In this document: positions 10,021-27,890 of the stretch, piece by piece
How positions within the stretch are numbered: position 1 is the stretch's first letter
How the letters are laid out: the number at the start of each line of letters is the position of its first letter
From: Methanobacterium subterraneum
Lineage (GTDB): Archaea; Methanobacteriota; Methanobacteria; Methanobacteriales; Methanobacteriaceae
Assembly: GCF_002813695.1 (NCBI RefSeq)
Contig: NZ_CP017768.1
Coordinates: 1,978,501 to 2,042,500, forward strand
DNA length: 64,000 bases
Direction: 5' to 3'
Position numbers and translations under genes: made by a program
The notes under the pieces: model-generated
What the model was told of the DNA's origin: nothing
Database searches by the model: none
What the model saw: the letters and a program-made list of their open reading frames with translations, nothing else

Positions 10021-11007
10021 TTATTTTTCCAGTCCGCAAAGTTTCCTTAGTTTTTTGCCCTGTTTTTCAATTTCCAGTTCGCTTTCAATGGCACGCATCC
10101 GGTTGAGTTGCGGGCGGCCGGACTGGTTTTCAAGGGCCCATTCTTTGGCAAACTTACCGGTTTGGATCTCTTCTAGGATCTTTTTCATTTCCTTCCGAGA
10201 TTCATCAGTTATAACCCGGTCACGACGGGTTAGTCCACCAAATTCAGCGGTGTTACTGACGTCGTTCCACATACCAGCAAATCCTTTCTGGTAGATGAGG
10301 TCAACGATGAGTTTGAGTTCGTGGCAGGTTTCAAAGTAGGCCACTTCTGGCTGGTAACCAGCTTCCACCAGGGTCTCGAATCCTGCTTTTATGAGTTCGG
10401 TGGCTCCTCCGCAGAGAACTACCTGTTCACCAAAGAGGTCAGTTTCAGTTTCTTCCTTGAATGTGGTTTCCAGTACTCCGGCACGGGTAAGACCGCTTCC
10501 CTGCCCCATAGCCAGGGCAACCTGAAGTGCATCGCCAGTGTAATCCTGTTCAACTGCCACCAGGCCCGGAACTCCGAAGCCATCTAAATATTGCTGGCGC
10601 ACTGTGGATCCGGGTCCTTTAGGGGCGATCATGGTAACGTTAACTTTTTTCGGCGGGTTTATGTACTGGAAGTGAATGTTGTATCCGTGGGAGAAACTTA
10701 GAGTATTCCCTTCTTTTAAACCATCTTTAATTGATTTTTCATAAACCTGAGCCTGTATTTCATCAGGGATCAACACATGGATAACATCAGCCTCTTTACT
10801 GGCTTCTTCCACAGTCATAACTGGCATGTCATGGGATATTGCAGTTTCCCAGGAGTCTCCATCTTTTCTCAGTCCAACAATAACATCCAATCCACTGTCG
10901 GCCATATTTCGGGATTGGGCCATTCCCTGACTCCCGTAACCTATAACCGCAACGGTTTTATCCTTAAGCACATCCATATTCACGTCTTTCTCATAATAAA
11001 TCTTCAT
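10021..11007 (-). CDS. ilvC: ketol-acid reductoisomerase
   Basis: Isomerises and reduces acetolactate/acetohydroxybutyrate with NAD(P)H, second common step of Val/Ile synthesis. 328 residues, class I length. Seen: N-terminal Rossmann loop [14 protein letters not shown], the APKGPG segment, and C-terminal metal-binding [17 protein letters not shown]. The frame extends 26 codons upstream, but ATG 11007 follows AGAGGTGACCCC. Last gene of ilvB-ilvN-ilvC on this strand, with about 250 bases between ilvN and ilvC. Confidence 0.97.
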   Translation of the reverse strand: MKIYYEKDVNMDVLKDKTVAVIGYGSQGMAQSRNMADSGLDVIVGLRKDGDSWETAISHDMPVMTVEEASKEADVIHVLIPDEIQAQVYEKSIKDGLKEGNTLSFSHGYNIHFQYINPPKKVNVTMIAPKGPGSTVRQQYLDGFGVPGLVAVEQDYTGDALQVALAMGQGSGLTRAGVLETTFKEETETDLFGEQVVLCGGATELIKAGFETLVEAGYQPEVAYFETCHELKLIVDLIYQKGFAGMWNDVSNTAEFGGLTRRDRVITDESRKEMKKILEEIQTGKFAKEWALENQSGRPQLNRMRAIESELEIEKQGKKLRKLCGLEK

Positions 11008-11259
11008 GGGGTCACCTCTTTTAAAATGGAAAAGAAATACCACGAATGGTATGTAAGAAATTTTTTTTCTTAGTTCAAAGTTCAATTTTATATGTCTAAT
11101 ATTGATGGAGTTTGATTAATAAAGTTTGCCCTGAGTTAAATTGGGGAATTATAATATCTTTTCAAGGTTAAAACCGCTTTATTTCAAATATAATTTATTT
11201 TAAGCAGTTTAATCAATGAAAATACTAAGAAAAAATATGAAGGGGTTTTAAGGAAATCC

Positions 11260-11760
11260 CTAGATGGTCTTTGAACCCCGGGATATGGCAGTTGGGCCTG
11301 TTCTGGAGATTTCTTTAATACCAAAACCTCTTAAAAGATCTATAAGGGCGTCAATTTTTTCGGGGGTTCCGGTAATTTCCAGGGTAAGATTTTCTGGTCC
11401 GGCATCAACGATTCTGCCCCGGAAAATGTTGGCGTACTGAATGATCTCTGAACGGGATCTTTCTGAGGTGGCATGGGTCTTTATTAGACACAGTTCCCGG
11501 ATTACAGTTCCCTCAGGATCCAGATCCCGAACTTTAACTACCTCGATGATCTTGTTCAGCTGTTTGGTGATCTGCTCCAGAACTTTCTCATCACCCCTGG
11601 AGATGATGGTCATACGGGCCAATCCATCCTGTTCTGAGGGACCAACGGTGATACTGTCTATGTTAAAACCTCTGCGGGTGAAAAGGCCAGCCACGCGTTG
11701 CAGGACACCGGGGCGGTGCATTACTATGGCACTGATTATATGGCTTCTCTGTTTATCCAT
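11260..11760 (-). CDS. ilvN: acetolactate synthase small regulatory subunit
   Basis: 166-residue regulatory subunit that binds branched-chain amino acids through its N-terminal ACT domain (HIISAIVMHRPGVLQRVAGLF) and stimulates the catalytic subunit; a second ACT-like C-terminal domain follows. The ATG comes two bases after the ilvB stop, and its GGAGGGGAT ribosome site lies inside the last ilvB codons, so translation is probably coupled. Confidence 0.97.
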   Translation of the reverse strand: MDKQRSHIISAIVMHRPGVLQRVAGLFTRRGFNIDSITVGPSEQDGLARMTIISRGDEKVLEQITKQLNKIIEVVKVRDLDPEGTVIRELCLIKTHATSERSRSEIIQYANIFRGRIVDAGPENLTLEITGTPEKIDALIDLLRGFGIKEISRTGPTAISRGSKTI

Positions 11761-11762
11761 TT

Positions 11763-13499
<1,737 letters not shown>

Positions 13500-13768
13500 A
13501 TTTGACACCTAATTGTGTTTTCTTGAAATAATTTCTATTCTTAAAAAAATCTCCCTATTATTATATGCCGATTTAGTTTTCATGTTATATGTATTTGTAT
13601 GTATAATAACAATTGCAATCTGTAGATTGGAATCATTGTAATCTTAACTGGTAAATACCTGGACTCCTTTACAATCATATAATGGCTAGTTTAACTTTAA
13701 AAAAGAAACCAAGAATTATATTTGTGTGAAATTAAAGATGTTTACATTAAGAAAAGTGGAGGGTTAGT

Positions 13769-15079
13769 ATGAAAATTCTGGTGGTAGGAACTGGAGCAAG
13801 AGAACACGCAATTTGTCAGGCATTACATGGAGAAGCTGACATTTATTCAATAATGAGCAACCAAAACCCGGGCATAGCCCGCATTTCCCAATTCAAGATT
13901 GGTAGTGAAATGGATATTGAAGGGGTGAAAAAACACGCCCTGGACCTGAAAGTGGATATGGCTATTATTGGACCGGAAGCACCTCTGGAACACGGTATTG
14001 TGGACACACTACAGGAAGCAGGAATTCCCTGCGTGGGACCCACTCAGCAGGCTGCCAGAATCGAAACAGACAAAGCATTCATGCGGGATCTGTTTACAAA
14101 ACATAACATCTCAGGTTCCATTGCCTATGGAGCCTTTAACACAGTAGAGGATGCTGGCGAGTTCATTGACGATTTTGCTCAAGATGTGGTAGTAAAACCA
14201 GTGGGTTTAACCGGTGGAAAAGGGGTTAAAATAGTAGGTGAACACCTTAAAGACTCTGAAGATGCTAAAAGTTATGTCAAAGAGATTATTGATAATAAAA
14301 TAGGCGGTCATGCCAGTGTAGTCCTAGAAGAACGCCTAATCGGTGAGGAATTCACAGTACAGGCTCTGGTTGATGGAGATCATCTGGTACCCATGCCGGC
14401 AGCTCAGGATCATCCCCATGCCTACGAAGGTGATCAGGGCCCTATAACTGGGGGAATGGGTTCATACTCTGATAAAAACGGACTTTTACCTTTCCTTGAA
14501 TCCAAAGACTATGATGCTGCGGTTAAGGTAATGGAAGAAACTATCAGAGCTGTTAAAAAAGAGGTTGGTCCGTATAAAGGTGTTCTTTATGGTCAGTTCA
14601 TGCTCTGCCGTGATGGTCCTAAATTAGTGGAATATAACGCCCGATTCGGAGACCCAGAAGCTATGAATGTCTTACCTCTACTGGAAACCAGTATGGTGGA
14701 TTTATGCCAGGGAGTGGTGGATGGAAACCTTAAAAAAGCCCAGTTCAAACCCCAAGCAACGGTCTGTAAATATTTGGTCCCAAATGGTTATCCTGAAAGT
14801 GGAAAAGCAGGCCAACCCATCCAGGTGGATGAGGAAAAGATAAAAGCCGAAGGTGGAATGGTGTTCTATGCAGCGGTAAATCAGCAAAATGGTAAAGTGT
14901 TAACTACCGGTTCCCGGGCATTGGGTCTGGTCACCACTGCTGATAGTATTCAAGACGCCGAAGAACGATGTGAAAGAGCCACCCAGTACGTAAAGGGTGA
15001 CTTGTATCATCGTAGTGATGTTGGAACCGAAGAACTTATCTCTAAGCGTATTCAGCATATGAAGGAAATCCGTGGCTGA
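13769..15079 (+). CDS. purD: phosphoribosylamine--glycine ligase
   Basis: ATP-grasp ligase, second step of purine synthesis: phosphoribosylamine plus glycine plus ATP to GAR. 436 residues. N-terminal [11 protein letters not shown] is the PurD signature; ATP-grasp elements [14 protein letters not shown] and [11 protein letters not shown] (metal-binding Glu/Asn) are present. ATG 13769 follows GTGGAGGGTTAGT. Followed after 22 bases by a coiled-coil gene, probably co-transcribed. Confidence 0.97.
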   Translation: MKILVVGTGAREHAICQALHGEADIYSIMSNQNPGIARISQFKIGSEMDIEGVKKHALDLKVDMAIIGPEAPLEHGIVDTLQEAGIPCVGPTQQAARIETDKAFMRDLFTKHNISGSIAYGAFNTVEDAGEFIDDFAQDVVVKPVGLTGGKGVKIVGEHLKDSEDAKSYVKEIIDNKIGGHASVVLEERLIGEEFTVQALVDGDHLVPMPAAQDHPHAYEGDQGPITGGMGSYSDKNGLLPFLESKDYDAAVKVMEETIRAVKKEVGPYKGVLYGQFMLCRDGPKLVEYNARFGDPEAMNVLPLLETSMVDLCQGVVDGNLKKAQFKPQATVCKYLVPNGYPESGKAGQPIQVDEEKIKAEGGMVFYAAVNQQNGKVLTTGSRALGLVTTADSIQDAEERCERATQYVKGDLYHRSDVGTEELISKRIQHMKEIRG

Positions 15080-15101
15080 TATAAATAAATAGGTGATTTA
15101 A

Positions 15102-15677
15102 ATGACCCGCTCCAGGAAATATCTTAATAATCTGCCAAATGCCCAGAAGATTAAGGATCTTGCCAGTGATATACTGGATCATGAACTGAAACTGGATCGG
15201 ATCCTCCAGGATCATACAGAGTTAAAAAATGAGATTATGGCATTACAAACTCAGGTTTTATCCTTTGATAATGATGGATCTTCACAAGGGCTGGAATACA
15301 CACAGATAAAGTTGAATGAGTTATCTAAAGTTCTTATTTTGCAGGATAGTGAAATCGCCGAGTTAAAAAAAAATATTCACAATTTACAGTCTCTTGTGGA
15401 TGATGAAATACGGGATGGCTTATTTCAACTTTTTCATCAGGCAAAATCAGACCTTGATGAAGCGAAAAAGGACATTATCAAACATCAAAAAATGGTGGAA
15501 GACTCCCAACATAGGCTTATGAATAGTTCAGCAAAAGAATCCCAAGAGAACCATGATGAATGGATTAGAAATGTGGGTAAAGTCATTAAGGATGAAGAAA
15601 GGGTTAAAGAAAGTGAAAAACAGCTTGAAGCTATTAATAGAGTTTATAGGCTTGAATTCAGTGAAAATACCACTTAA
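15102..15677 (+). CDS. coiled-coil protein of unknown function
   Basis: 191 residues, highly charged, with no Cys and heptad-like Leu/Ile spacing over most of its length (for example ILQDHTELKNEIMALQTQVL and ILQDSEIAELKKNIHNLQSL), so an extended coiled coil is expected. No signal peptide, membrane segment or enzymatic motif. ATG follows AGGTGATTTAA and the gene sits 22 bases behind purD. I do not recognise a family. The charge distribution would suit a cytoplasmic structural or scaffolding protein; this is a guess. Confidence 0.75.
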   Translation: MTRSRKYLNNLPNAQKIKDLASDILDHELKLDRILQDHTELKNEIMALQTQVLSFDNDGSSQGLEYTQIKLNELSKVLILQDSEIAELKKNIHNLQSLVDDEIRDGLFQLFHQAKSDLDEAKKDIIKHQKMVEDSQHRLMNSSAKESQENHDEWIRNVGKVIKDEERVKESEKQLEAINRVYRLEFSENTT

Positions 15678-15823
15678 TATATTATAATTCTTTTCATAAA
15701 CTTTAAGTAAAAGTATCGGTAGATATTACAACTTAAAAAGAATTAGAATTTCAATACTCTGAGGCAATAAACTATATTTGCATTGATTTATTTCATTCAA
15801 AAAAGGAAATTAGGGATGAGGCT

Positions 15824-16729
15824 ATGAAATACCTTTTATCTGCGTTAGACGCGCAAGACCATCTGGAGAATATACTGGAAGTAGCTGGAAAGTTTAAAAA
15901 AGGACAGGGTCCTGAAAAACCATTAAAAGGCAAATCTCTGGCAATGGTTTTTGAGAAAGCCTCTACAAGAACTAGAATATCCTTTGAAGTGGGTATGTAC
16001 CAGTTGGGCGGACATCCACTTTACTTATCAGCTTCTGATCTCCAATTAGGGAGGGGAGAGATCATACCGGACACTGCCCGCGCCATGAGTCGCTATGTTG
16101 ATGGTATAATGATCAGGGCACGTGAACATCAAGATGTCCTTGAATTTGCCAGATATGCAGATATACCGGTTATTAATGGTTTAACAAACATTGAACACCC
16201 TTGTCAGGCATTCACTGACATTTTTACCATTCAAGAGCGTAAAAACACCCTGGACCTTCAGATGACATTCATGGGTGATGGGAACAATGTCTGTAATTCC
16301 CTATTACTGGCCACTGCAATGGTAGGAATGGATTTCACGGTAGCCTGCCCTGAGGGTTATGAACCGGATCAACTTATTTTAAAAGAAGCCCAAAAAATTG
16401 CCCAAAAATCAGGTTCAGTTATCCAAGTAACCAGTGATGTTGCTGAAGCAGTTAAATGTGCTGATGTGCTTTACACTGATGTTTGGGTTAGTATGGGTGA
16501 TGAAGAAGAGGAAACCAGGAGAATATCTGACATGCAGGATTACCAGGTTAACCAGGACATCCTGAACCAGGCTAATAAGAACGCAATGGTCTTACACTGC
16601 CTCCCTGCAATCAGGGGACAGGAAATAACTGAGGAAGTTTTAAACGGACCTCAGTCTGCAGTGTGGGATCAAGCTGAAAACAGACTCCATGTTCAGAAGG
16701 CCATTCTCTACCTTTTACTTAAGAGCTAA
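15824..16729 (+). CDS. argF: ornithine carbamoyltransferase
   Basis: Transfers the carbamoyl group from carbamoyl phosphate to ornithine, giving citrulline for arginine synthesis. 301 residues. All signatures present: carbamoyl-phosphate loop [18 protein letters not shown], and the ornithine-binding HCLPA segment with upstream [15 protein letters not shown] follows GGGATGAGGCT. Near argS, but on the other strand. Confidence 0.97.
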   Translation: MKYLLSALDAQDHLENILEVAGKFKKGQGPEKPLKGKSLAMVFEKASTRTRISFEVGMYQLGGHPLYLSASDLQLGRGEIIPDTARAMSRYVDGIMIRAREHQDVLEFARYADIPVINGLTNIEHPCQAFTDIFTIQERKNTLDLQMTFMGDGNNVCNSLLLATAMVGMDFTVACPEGYEPDQLILKEAQKIAQKSGSVIQVTSDVAEAVKCADVLYTDVWVSMGDEEEETRRISDMQDYQVNQDILNQANKNAMVLHCLPAIRGQEITEEVLNGPQSAVWDQAENRLHVQKAILYLLLKS

Positions 16730-16817
16730 TTTTTAGGGTTAGAATCAGTCATTTGTTGACAAATTTTAGGATTTAAAAATTAGATTCAATTAAACTAAAA
16801 AGAAATAAATAAAGGGT

Positions 16818-17369
16818 TTATAGTTCCAAACTGTTTGAATGGTAACTTATAAACTCTTCTATGGCCTGATCCAGATCTAAAAATTTCATTTCTGTTTTTT
16901 TATTCAGAATTATGAAGTACAGGAAGCTCAAGATCATAAAGGCCAGAACATTGTGGTCTATTTTCGTTTCAAGTAAAATTTTGTCCAGATAATTGGCTAA
17001 ATGCGATACGAAAATTTTTGAAACAGAATCTGGGATTTTTTCTCTTTCATAAATAATTATGTTTACGTATTCAAAGTTTTTATCAACCAAATCTACCAGA
17101 TTGAGTATTAAAGTTCTAAATTGGGTTTTAGGATCATTTTCCCCATCATCCAGGACCATTAGGGAATCAACATCTTCCATTATCTTATGCTTATTTTCGC
17201 TTAAAACTCTATTAAACAGATTTTCTTTAGTTTCGAATTTTCTGAATAATGTCATTTCAGTGAAACCTGATTTTTCAGCAATTATCCGAGTTCTAGCACC
17301 GTTATATCCTTTTTCTGAGAAAACTTTTAGGGCAGCGTCTAATATTTTTTGTTCAGTATCCGCAGACAT
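16818..17369 (-). CDS. TetR/AcrR family transcriptional regulator
   Basis: 183 residues. N-terminal helix-turn-helix of TetR type ([20 protein letters not shown], then [26 protein letters not shown]) followed by an all-helical ligand-binding domain that cannot be assigned a ligand. Located between argF (convergent) and argS (same strand, upstream). Its target may be itself or a membrane protein elsewhere; no clear palindromic operator was identified in the 130 bases upstream. Confidence 0.9.
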   Translation of the reverse strand: MSADTEQKILDAALKVFSEKGYNGARTRIIAEKSGFTEMTLFRKFETKENLFNRVLSENKHKIMEDVDSLMVLDDGENDPKTQFRTLILNLVDLVDKNFEYVNIIIYEREKIPDSVSKIFVSHLANYLDKILLETKIDHNVLAFMILSFLYFIILNKKTEMKFLDLDQAIEEFISYHSNSLEL

Positions 17370-17500
17370 TAAATAACATCCCTTAAAACATTTTTTTTAG
17401 TTATTGAATCAATTTTTTCAGTTATATTGAGTTAAGATTTAATAATCAAATTAATCTCTTAATATAAAGTTCCATATTTTTTAATCTAAAGTTCCAGAAC

Positions 17501-19195
17501 CTACATTGATACTGGGGATTCTATTCCCAGTAGATCAAGGCAATTTCTAATGGTTATCCTGGACTTATCTACTAAGAGAAGTCTTAAAACTTCTTTTTCT
17601 GATCCAATAACTGGAACAGATTTGTAGAACTTGTTGAAGGCACCTGCCACTTCAAGTGCGTACTGGGCCACGGAATGAACCCTCATGTCCTGGGCGGAGG
17701 CCGTGACTATACTACTGAATCTGGCCAGAGTTTTCAAGAGGTCAACTTCAAGTGTATCCAGATCCTGGAAGTTCAAAGCATCCACATCTACTTCAACTGG
17801 GGTGAATCCGTTAGCTTTTCCAAGTAATTTACATGCCCGTGCATGAGCATACTGAATAGATGCACAACCTCTCTCAAAACTTAATGCTTCATCCCATTTA
17901 AATACAATGTGCTTTTCAGGGGATAGTCGCGCGATATAATAGCGGATAGCACCCACTCCAATGATTTTAGCAATATTTTCTTTTTCATCTTCACTTAATT
18001 CTGGTCTTCGCTTATCCAGTTCAGCCCGTGCCCTTTGGGTGGCTTCATCAATCAGTTCATCAACGCTAATGAACACTCCTCTCCGGGTGGACATGGATCC
18101 TTCCGGCAGGGTGATGAATTCATAGAAAACAACCTCAGGACTTTTACCTCCCAATAGTCCCAGGGCAACTTTCAACTGGTCAATGGCCAGTTTATGATCC
18201 GAACCCAGAACATCCACCACAATATCTGAATTTTCCGATTTTTCCAAGTGGTAAGCCAGATCTCTGGTGGTGTAAAGGGAAGTTCCATCGGAACGGGTTA
18301 AAATGAGTTCTTTTTCAATTCCGTAATCGGTTAAATCCAGGTAGAGCACCTCATTTTTTGAAGTGTAGTCTTCCAATTTATTCAATATCTTCATTAGGGA
18401 ACCATCCCTGACAAATTTACTTTCCCAGATGAATGCATCGTGGGTGATGTTCATACGTCGGGAAGTATTTTCCACTCCCTCCAGACACTTACTCACCACT
18501 TCTTTAAACATGGATTCCAGTTCAGGGGGGTTTTCTTCTTCATATATTTTTAATATGGTGTCTATCTGTTGCTTGATTTCTGGATTAGTTTTTAATTCCT
18601 GGTTAACCTCAAAGTAAAGCTTTCCAATTTCAACATCACCTTTTCCATTTGGATCCATCTGGTAATCCAGGTTTTGGAGTCCCCACACGATCATGGCAAT
18701 CTGTCTTCCCATATCGTTAACATAGTACTGGGTTTCCACCTGGAAACCGGCTGCCCGTAAAACCCGGGCCAGTGAATCTCCTATAATGGCATTTCTGACA
18801 TGTCCAATATGCAGAGGTCCGTTGGGATTGGCTGAGGTGTGTTCCAGGATTACTTTTTCATCCCTATTTTCCAGTGAACCATAATCTTCCTGTACGGATT
18901 CAGTAACCATTCTGGAAAAGATTTCAGTGTCAAAGAAAAAGTTAACATAGGGGCCTTTGGATTCCACTCCTTTAAAAGGTGAAATGAGTTCAATTTTTTC
19001 TACCAGTGTCTGTGAAATCTCCACTGGAGATCTTTTCAGGATTGGTGCAAATTGAAAAGCCACTGATGTGGCCAGATCACCCATATTAGGGTTTGGAGGC
19101 ACTTCAAATTTAATCTCAGCAGGTTCTTCCCATCCGAGATCTTGAATAGCTTTTTGCACAATGTTAATAGCGGTTTTTTCCAATTTTCTATACAT
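17501..19195 (-). CDS. argS: arginyl-tRNA synthetase
   Basis: Class I synthetase of 564 residues. Seen: N-terminal Add1 domain, HIGH motif as [10 protein letters not shown], the GSDH segment [11 protein letters not shown], and [11 protein letters not shown] in place of KMSKS, which is normal for many ArgRS. C-terminal DALR anticodon-binding domain ends in the [10 protein letters not shown] tail. ATG 19195 follows AAGGTGAATTC. Downstream of ilvD and the signal peptidase gene on the same strand with gaps of 9 and 77 bases, so a shared transcript is likely. Confidence 0.97.
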   Translation of the reverse strand: MYRKLEKTAINIVQKAIQDLGWEEPAEIKFEVPPNPNMGDLATSVAFQFAPILKRSPVEISQTLVEKIELISPFKGVESKGPYVNFFFDTEIFSRMVTESVQEDYGSLENRDEKVILEHTSANPNGPLHIGHVRNAIIGDSLARVLRAAGFQVETQYYVNDMGRQIAMIVWGLQNLDYQMDPNGKGDVEIGKLYFEVNQELKTNPEIKQQIDTILKIYEEENPPELESMFKEVVSKCLEGVENTSRRMNITHDAFIWESKFVRDGSLMKILNKLEDYTSKNEVLYLDLTDYGIEKELILTRSDGTSLYTTRDLAYHLEKSENSDIVVDVLGSDHKLAIDQLKVALGLLGGKSPEVVFYEFITLPEGSMSTRRGVFISVDELIDEATQRARAELDKRRPELSEDEKENIAKIIGVGAIRYYIARLSPEKHIVFKWDEALSFERGCASIQYAHARACKLLGKANGFTPVEVDVDALNFQDLDTLEVDLLKTLARFSSIVTASAQDMRVHSVAQYALEVAGAFNKFYKSVPVIGSEKEVLRLLLVDKSRITIRNCLDLLGIESPVSM

Positions 19196-19272
19196 GAATT
19201 CACCTTATAAGCATTAATAGTAATTTGATGAATGGATGATTTTATAATAAAAATGAAATGGAAATCCATGGA

Positions 19273-19764
19273 TTAAAGTCCACGGATCCATAAAGTGATG
19301 TAGCCTATTTTGGGGATTATAAGGGGCTGGTTACCTAAACTCACCACTTTGGCCTGAACCTGACTGGTGGAGACCAGACTGGGGTCTGGTTTGGGATTAT
19401 TATCTCCCTTGGTAACGTAATATGTTTGCCCGTCAGATCCTGTCTGGATACTGATTATACGATGGATAACAGGTTCCGGGAACCAGTTAGCATGGTATAT
19501 GATAATATCTCCCACTTTCAAATCAGAGGGGTTTACTTCCTGAATCCCAAGGAAGTTGGTTTTTTCAATTACCACCACATCCCCACGATAGAAGACTGGT
19601 TCCATACTTCCCGAGACCACCACATTCAGGTGCTGGGCTAGTACAATTCCCACCAGTATGATTATGACGTAACTGGCTATCTCCCTGCTCATGCTGGTGG
19701 ATTTCTCCTTGGGTGATAATTTAGACTTTTTTGCCTTGGTATTGGGATTTCGTTTTTTAGCCAT
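19273..19764 (-). CDS. archaeal signal peptidase I (Sec11-like)
   Basis: 163-residue membrane serine peptidase that removes secretory signal peptides. A Lys-rich N-terminus is followed by one membrane segment (about residues 31-47), then box B with nucleophile Ser53 in VSGSMEP, and His101 in VIHRI; archaeal/ER-type enzymes use Ser-His-Asp instead of the bacterial Ser-Lys pair. KGDNNP supplies the Asp region. ATG follows AGGGTGGTTTA. Lies 9 bases after ilvD. Confidence 0.93.
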   Translation of the reverse strand: MAKKRNPNTKAKKSKLSPKEKSTSMSREIASYVIIILVGIVLAQHLNVVVSGSMEPVFYRGDVVVIEKTNFLGIQEVNPSDLKVGDIIIYHANWFPEPVIHRIISIQTGSDGQTYYVTKGDNNPKPDPSLVSTSQVQAKVVSLGNQPLIIPKIGYITLWIRGL

Positions 19765-19773
19765 TAAACCACC

Positions 19774-21429
<1,656 letters not shown>

Positions 21430-21653
21430 CCAATCACCTGTGATTTATAAAATAAAATATCGTGTAAAACTTATAATGTTATAACTATGTTACAACATCT
21501 TTTAAATGCTATCTCTTTTGGTGAATGATAAATATGCTTTGACGGAACTAGTCTTCTATGAATGTCTTTTTAAGGATTTAGTAGATAATTCTTAAGATGC
21601 AGTTCTAAAAATTTCGTATTACATTAAATTAGTTAAGATACAATATTACTAAC

Positions 21654-22892
21654 ATGGATGTTCTCTTAATTTTAAAGTTCCTAATTGCCCTGGCATTGGG
21701 GGCACTGATCGGCATTGAACGGGAACGGAAAAAGGAAGGGGCCGAGTTTGCGGGGGTTAGGACATTTATTCTAATTGCCATCCTGGGAACCATCTCTGCA
21801 TATCTATCACAGGATTTTCCCTATTTCTGGATAGTTTCCTTCGCTGGCCTGGTGGTTCTGGTGGGATTGAGTTACCTGGTAACCACCCGTAAAAACGATG
21901 ATGTGGGAATAACCACTGAAATAGCTGCTTTTTTAACCTTTGTTTTGGGCATGCTCTGTTTTGCTGATGAGGGAATGTTGTTGGCTCCTATTTTGGCCAT
22001 AATCATCACCACACTCCTGGCGATTAAACCCCATCTCCACCAGTTTGCCCACAGGGTAAGTGAAAAAGAGCTAATAAACACACTCAAATTCCTGATAATA
22101 GCCTTTGTAATTCTACCAATCCTTCCCGATGAAGTTATGGGTCCCTTAGCGGTGTTCAATCCCTTCCAAATATGGTTGATGGTAGTATTCATCTCTGCCA
22201 TCAGTTTCACTGGATACATCCTCATGAAAATCATTGGCCCAGAGAAGAGCTTGGGAGTCACTGGAATCGTGGGGGGCTTGGTGTCCAGTACCGCGGTGGC
22301 CACATCCATGGCAGCCCGCGTCAAGGAATCAGGACTTCTAATGAAGGCTGCGGTATTCGCCACTGTGGTGGCCAGTTCCATGATGTTCCTTAGAATTCTC
22401 TTTGAGGTCTCAGTTATCAATCCTGCTCTGCTCCCAAAGTTATCCGCCCCCATGATGGTGATGGGAGTTCTAGGTATAATATTAGGGATTTTTGTTTGGA
22501 GGAGAACTGAGGTAAGGCAGATGGATGCGGATCTTAAACTGGATAATCCCTTCTCATTAAAACCAGCCCTGATATTCGGAGCACTCTTTTTGGCCATTTT
22601 ATTCCTCTCTAAAATCGCCAATATCTACCTGGGAAGTAGTGGTGTCTACTTGGCTAGCATAATCTCGGGTGTGGCTGATGTGGATGCCATTACCATAAGC
22701 ATGGCATTACTGGCTCCGGATACCATTTCTAACAATACTGCAGTGACTGCCATCACCTTGGCAGCAATTTCCAATACAGTTTTCAAATTTTTAATAACAT
22801 TATTCCTGGGAACACGAAAATTCGCCCGTAATATTGGTATTATCTTTTTGGTAGTAATATTGGCGGGTTTAATAACCATATTTGTCTTATGA
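21654..22892 (+). CDS. MgtC/SapB and DUF4010 domain membrane protein
   Basis: 412-residue polytopic membrane protein. The N-terminal ~130 residues match the MgtC/SapB pattern (LALGALIGIERERKKEGAEFAGVRTF, cited in part: GALIGIERER), and the rest is the DUF4010 domain with about eight further membrane helices. Conserved GGLVSSTAVATSMAAR and SGVADVDAITISMA resemble substrate-path segments of transport proteins. No ribosome site is evident before ATG 21654. Ion transport or envelope homeostasis is plausible; substrate unknown. Confidence 0.85.
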   Translation: MDVLLILKFLIALALGALIGIERERKKEGAEFAGVRTFILIAILGTISAYLSQDFPYFWIVSFAGLVVLVGLSYLVTTRKNDDVGITTEIAAFLTFVLGMLCFADEGMLLAPILAIIITTLLAIKPHLHQFAHRVSEKELINTLKFLIIAFVILPILPDEVMGPLAVFNPFQIWLMVVFISAISFTGYILMKIIGPEKSLGVTGIVGGLVSSTAVATSMAARVKESGLLMKAAVFATVVASSMMFLRILFEVSVINPALLPKLSAPMMVMGVLGIILGIFVWRRTEVRQMDADLKLDNPFSLKPALIFGALFLAILFLSKIANIYLGSSGVYLASIISGVADVDAITISMALLAPDTISNNTAVTAITLAAISNTVFKFLITLFLGTRKFARNIGIIFLVVILAGLITIFVL

Positions 22893-25065
<2,173 letters not shown>

Positions 25066-25071
25066 ATAAGT

Positions 25072-25086
25072 TAACTCCCAGAGTTA
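25072..25086 (+). terminator. possible terminator hairpin after thrS
   Basis: TAACTC CCA GAGTTA: a 6-base stem with a 3-base loop, just after the thrS stop codon, followed by TTTATC. Weak U-tract, so uncertain. Confidence 0.35.
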
Positions 25087-25186
25087 TTTATCAAAAAATA
25101 ATCTTAAAATAATTTTAAAGGACCCCATATCCATAATCTCCCACGATTAATCCTTTCAGTAATATAAATATAAGTCAAGTGTTAAT

Positions 25187-26380
25187 ATGATGGAAAAAGT
25201 CCCTTTATCTGAATTAAATAGCCGAATGAAAGCATTTAAAAATCAGATGGATTCCTCAACTCCAGAATGGGACATGGCAGTTATTTTCAGTAATATTAAC
25301 CTCTATTATTTCACTGGGACCATGCAGGATGGTATGTTAATGATTTCCAGGGATGAGGATCCCACCTTCTGGGTCAGACGTAGCTACCAGCGGGCCCGGG
25401 ATGAATCATTATTCCCAGTTATTAAACCGATGAATAGTTTCCGGGATGCCCGCAAGGATATTGGAACTCTTCCGGATACCATATACTTGGAAACTGAAGT
25501 GATGCCCCTGGCTTTGTACCAGCGTTTTGTTAAACACTTCCCCTTTAAAGAATTCAAACCAGTTGATTTACATGTGGCTGCAGTCAGGGCAGTTAAAAGT
25601 GAATATGAACTGTCTCTTATGAGAAAGTCTGGTAAGATCCATCAACACGTCCTGGAAGATCTGGTGCCGGACATGTTACTGGAAGGGATGAGTGAAGCCC
25701 AGCTGGCAACAGAGCTTTTTAAAGTCCTGGTGGATGAAGGCCATCATGGATTAACCCGTTTCGGAATGTTCGACACTGAAATCGTGGTGGGACATGTTGG
25801 TTTCGGTGAAAGCAGTCTTTACCCCACATATTTTGACGGGGCCAGTGGAACACTTGGTTTAAGTCCGGCAGCACCAGTCCTGGGAAACCGAAACCGAAAG
25901 CTGACAAAGGGTGACCTGGTATTTGTGGATGTTGGCTGCGGAGTTGATGGATACAACACTGATAAGACCATGACCTACATGTATGGCAGTCCCTTACCCC
26001 CACATGCACTGGAAGCACACCAAAAGTGTGTGGAAATACAGAATGAAATAGCAGGGATGCTGAAACCAGGTGAAATACCCTCACAGATTTACCACCAAGT
26101 AATGGATAACCTTAACGATGAGTTTTTGGAAAACTTCATGGGGTTTGGTCCCCGTAAAGTGAAGTTCTTGGGCCACGCCATTGGTTTATTAATTGATGAG
26201 CTTCCGGTGATCGCCGAAAGATTTGACGAACCCCTCCAGGAAGGAATGGTATTTGCCATAGAGCCCAAAAAAGGAATTAAAGATGTGGGAATGGTTGGAA
26301 TTGAAAACACCTTCATTGTAACCCCCAACGGGGGAGAATGCATAACCGGCAATAATCCAGGCATGATCCCGGTTTATTAG
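25187..26380 (+). CDS. M24 family metallopeptidase (Xaa-Pro dipeptidase-like)
   Basis: 397 residues with an N-terminal creatinase-like domain and a C-terminal pita-bread peptidase domain. Five metal-binding residues can be placed: Asp in [15 protein letters not shown] (two), His in LGHAIGLL, Glu in FAIEPKKG and Glu in GIENTFIV. Probably an aminopeptidase P or prolidase. The start follows a TATAAATATAAG at 25163-25174 by only about 20 bases with no ribosome site, suggesting a leaderless or nearly leaderless transcript. Confidence 0.88.
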   Translation: MMEKVPLSELNSRMKAFKNQMDSSTPEWDMAVIFSNINLYYFTGTMQDGMLMISRDEDPTFWVRRSYQRARDESLFPVIKPMNSFRDARKDIGTLPDTIYLETEVMPLALYQRFVKHFPFKEFKPVDLHVAAVRAVKSEYELSLMRKSGKIHQHVLEDLVPDMLLEGMSEAQLATELFKVLVDEGHHGLTRFGMFDTEIVVGHVGFGESSLYPTYFDGASGTLGLSPAAPVLGNRNRKLTKGDLVFVDVGCGVDGYNTDKTMTYMYGSPLPPHALEAHQKCVEIQNEIAGMLKPGEIPSQIYHQVMDNLNDEFLENFMGFGPRKVKFLGHAIGLLIDELPVIAERFDEPLQEGMVFAIEPKKGIKDVGMVGIENTFIVTPNGGECITGNNPGMIPVY

Positions 26381-26474
26381 ACATACCATATTTTTGATTA
26401 TTATTTTTTGATTTCTTATTTTATTGGCTAAATCCACTAAGAATCCATATTAATGAATCTAAAAACTTTAAATA

Positions 26475-26516
26475 TTATAACTTATAACTTATACTTAATA
26501 ACTTATAATTTATAAG
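26475..26516. repeat. TTATAAS heptamer array 2, upstream of parA
   Basis: 42 bases, six units: TTATAAC, TTATAAC, TTATAC, TTAATAAC, TTATAAT, TTATAAG (mean period 7). It ends 35 bases before the parA start, so it overlaps the likely core promoter. It could be an operator, a centromere-like site, or both. Confidence 0.85.
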
Positions 26517-26551
26517 AAATTTCAAAAATAAATAAATATAGGAGAACCATT

Positions 26552-27336
<785 letters not shown>

Positions 27337-27340
<4 letters not shown>

Positions 27341-27756
27341 CCTCGGATAGAAAGGGTGAGAGTGCATTGGGGAGGGGATTGGATGCCCTGATCCGTAAAG
27401 AAAAACCTAATAAAACGGAAACACCGGATGTTAAAAAAACAACAACCTCAGAAAAGAAATCCTCCAAAAAATCCCAAGTCAAGAGTTCCTCTAAAACTAA
27501 AGCCTCTTCTAAAGAGAGAAAAAGTAGGAAAACCAGGGAAGATCCAAATAAAATAATTGTTGATGTAGTGATTCTGGAGGTTCGTAAAAATCCCCGCATA
27601 TCATTATGGTCTGCTAGGTCTGCGGCGGTTTTAAGGTTTTTAAAAAATACCAAACCGGCATTCAGTATTAGTAAAGAGGCATCGGCCCTCATTGAGGAGG
27701 CAGTTCAACAGAAATATCCTGAGATATGGGAAATGTTTGAAAAGGAAGATTTTTAG
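27337..27756 (+). CDS. ParA partner with ParB-like N-terminus and non-ParB C-terminal domain
   Basis: 139 residues in three parts: residues 1-21 contain ALGRGLDALIRKE, the classic N-terminal ParA-interaction motif of chromosomal ParB/Spo0J; residues ~22-70 are a Lys/Ser/Thr-rich disordered linker; residues ~71-139 form a small mixed alpha/beta or helical domain (VDVVILEVRKNPRISLWSAR then SISKEASALIEEAVQQKYPE). There is no ParB CTPase domain or helix-turn-helix. ATGA overlap with parA implies coupled translation. The C-terminal domain is the candidate DNA-binding part; its family is not recognised. Confidence 0.8.
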
Positions 27757-27775
27757 AAATTAAAGGTTAATCGGG

Positions 27776-27839
<64 letters not shown>

Positions 27840-27890
27840 TTTTTGTTTATTTGAATTTACACATTTTTAGGTTGTTTTTTAAATTTTTTA

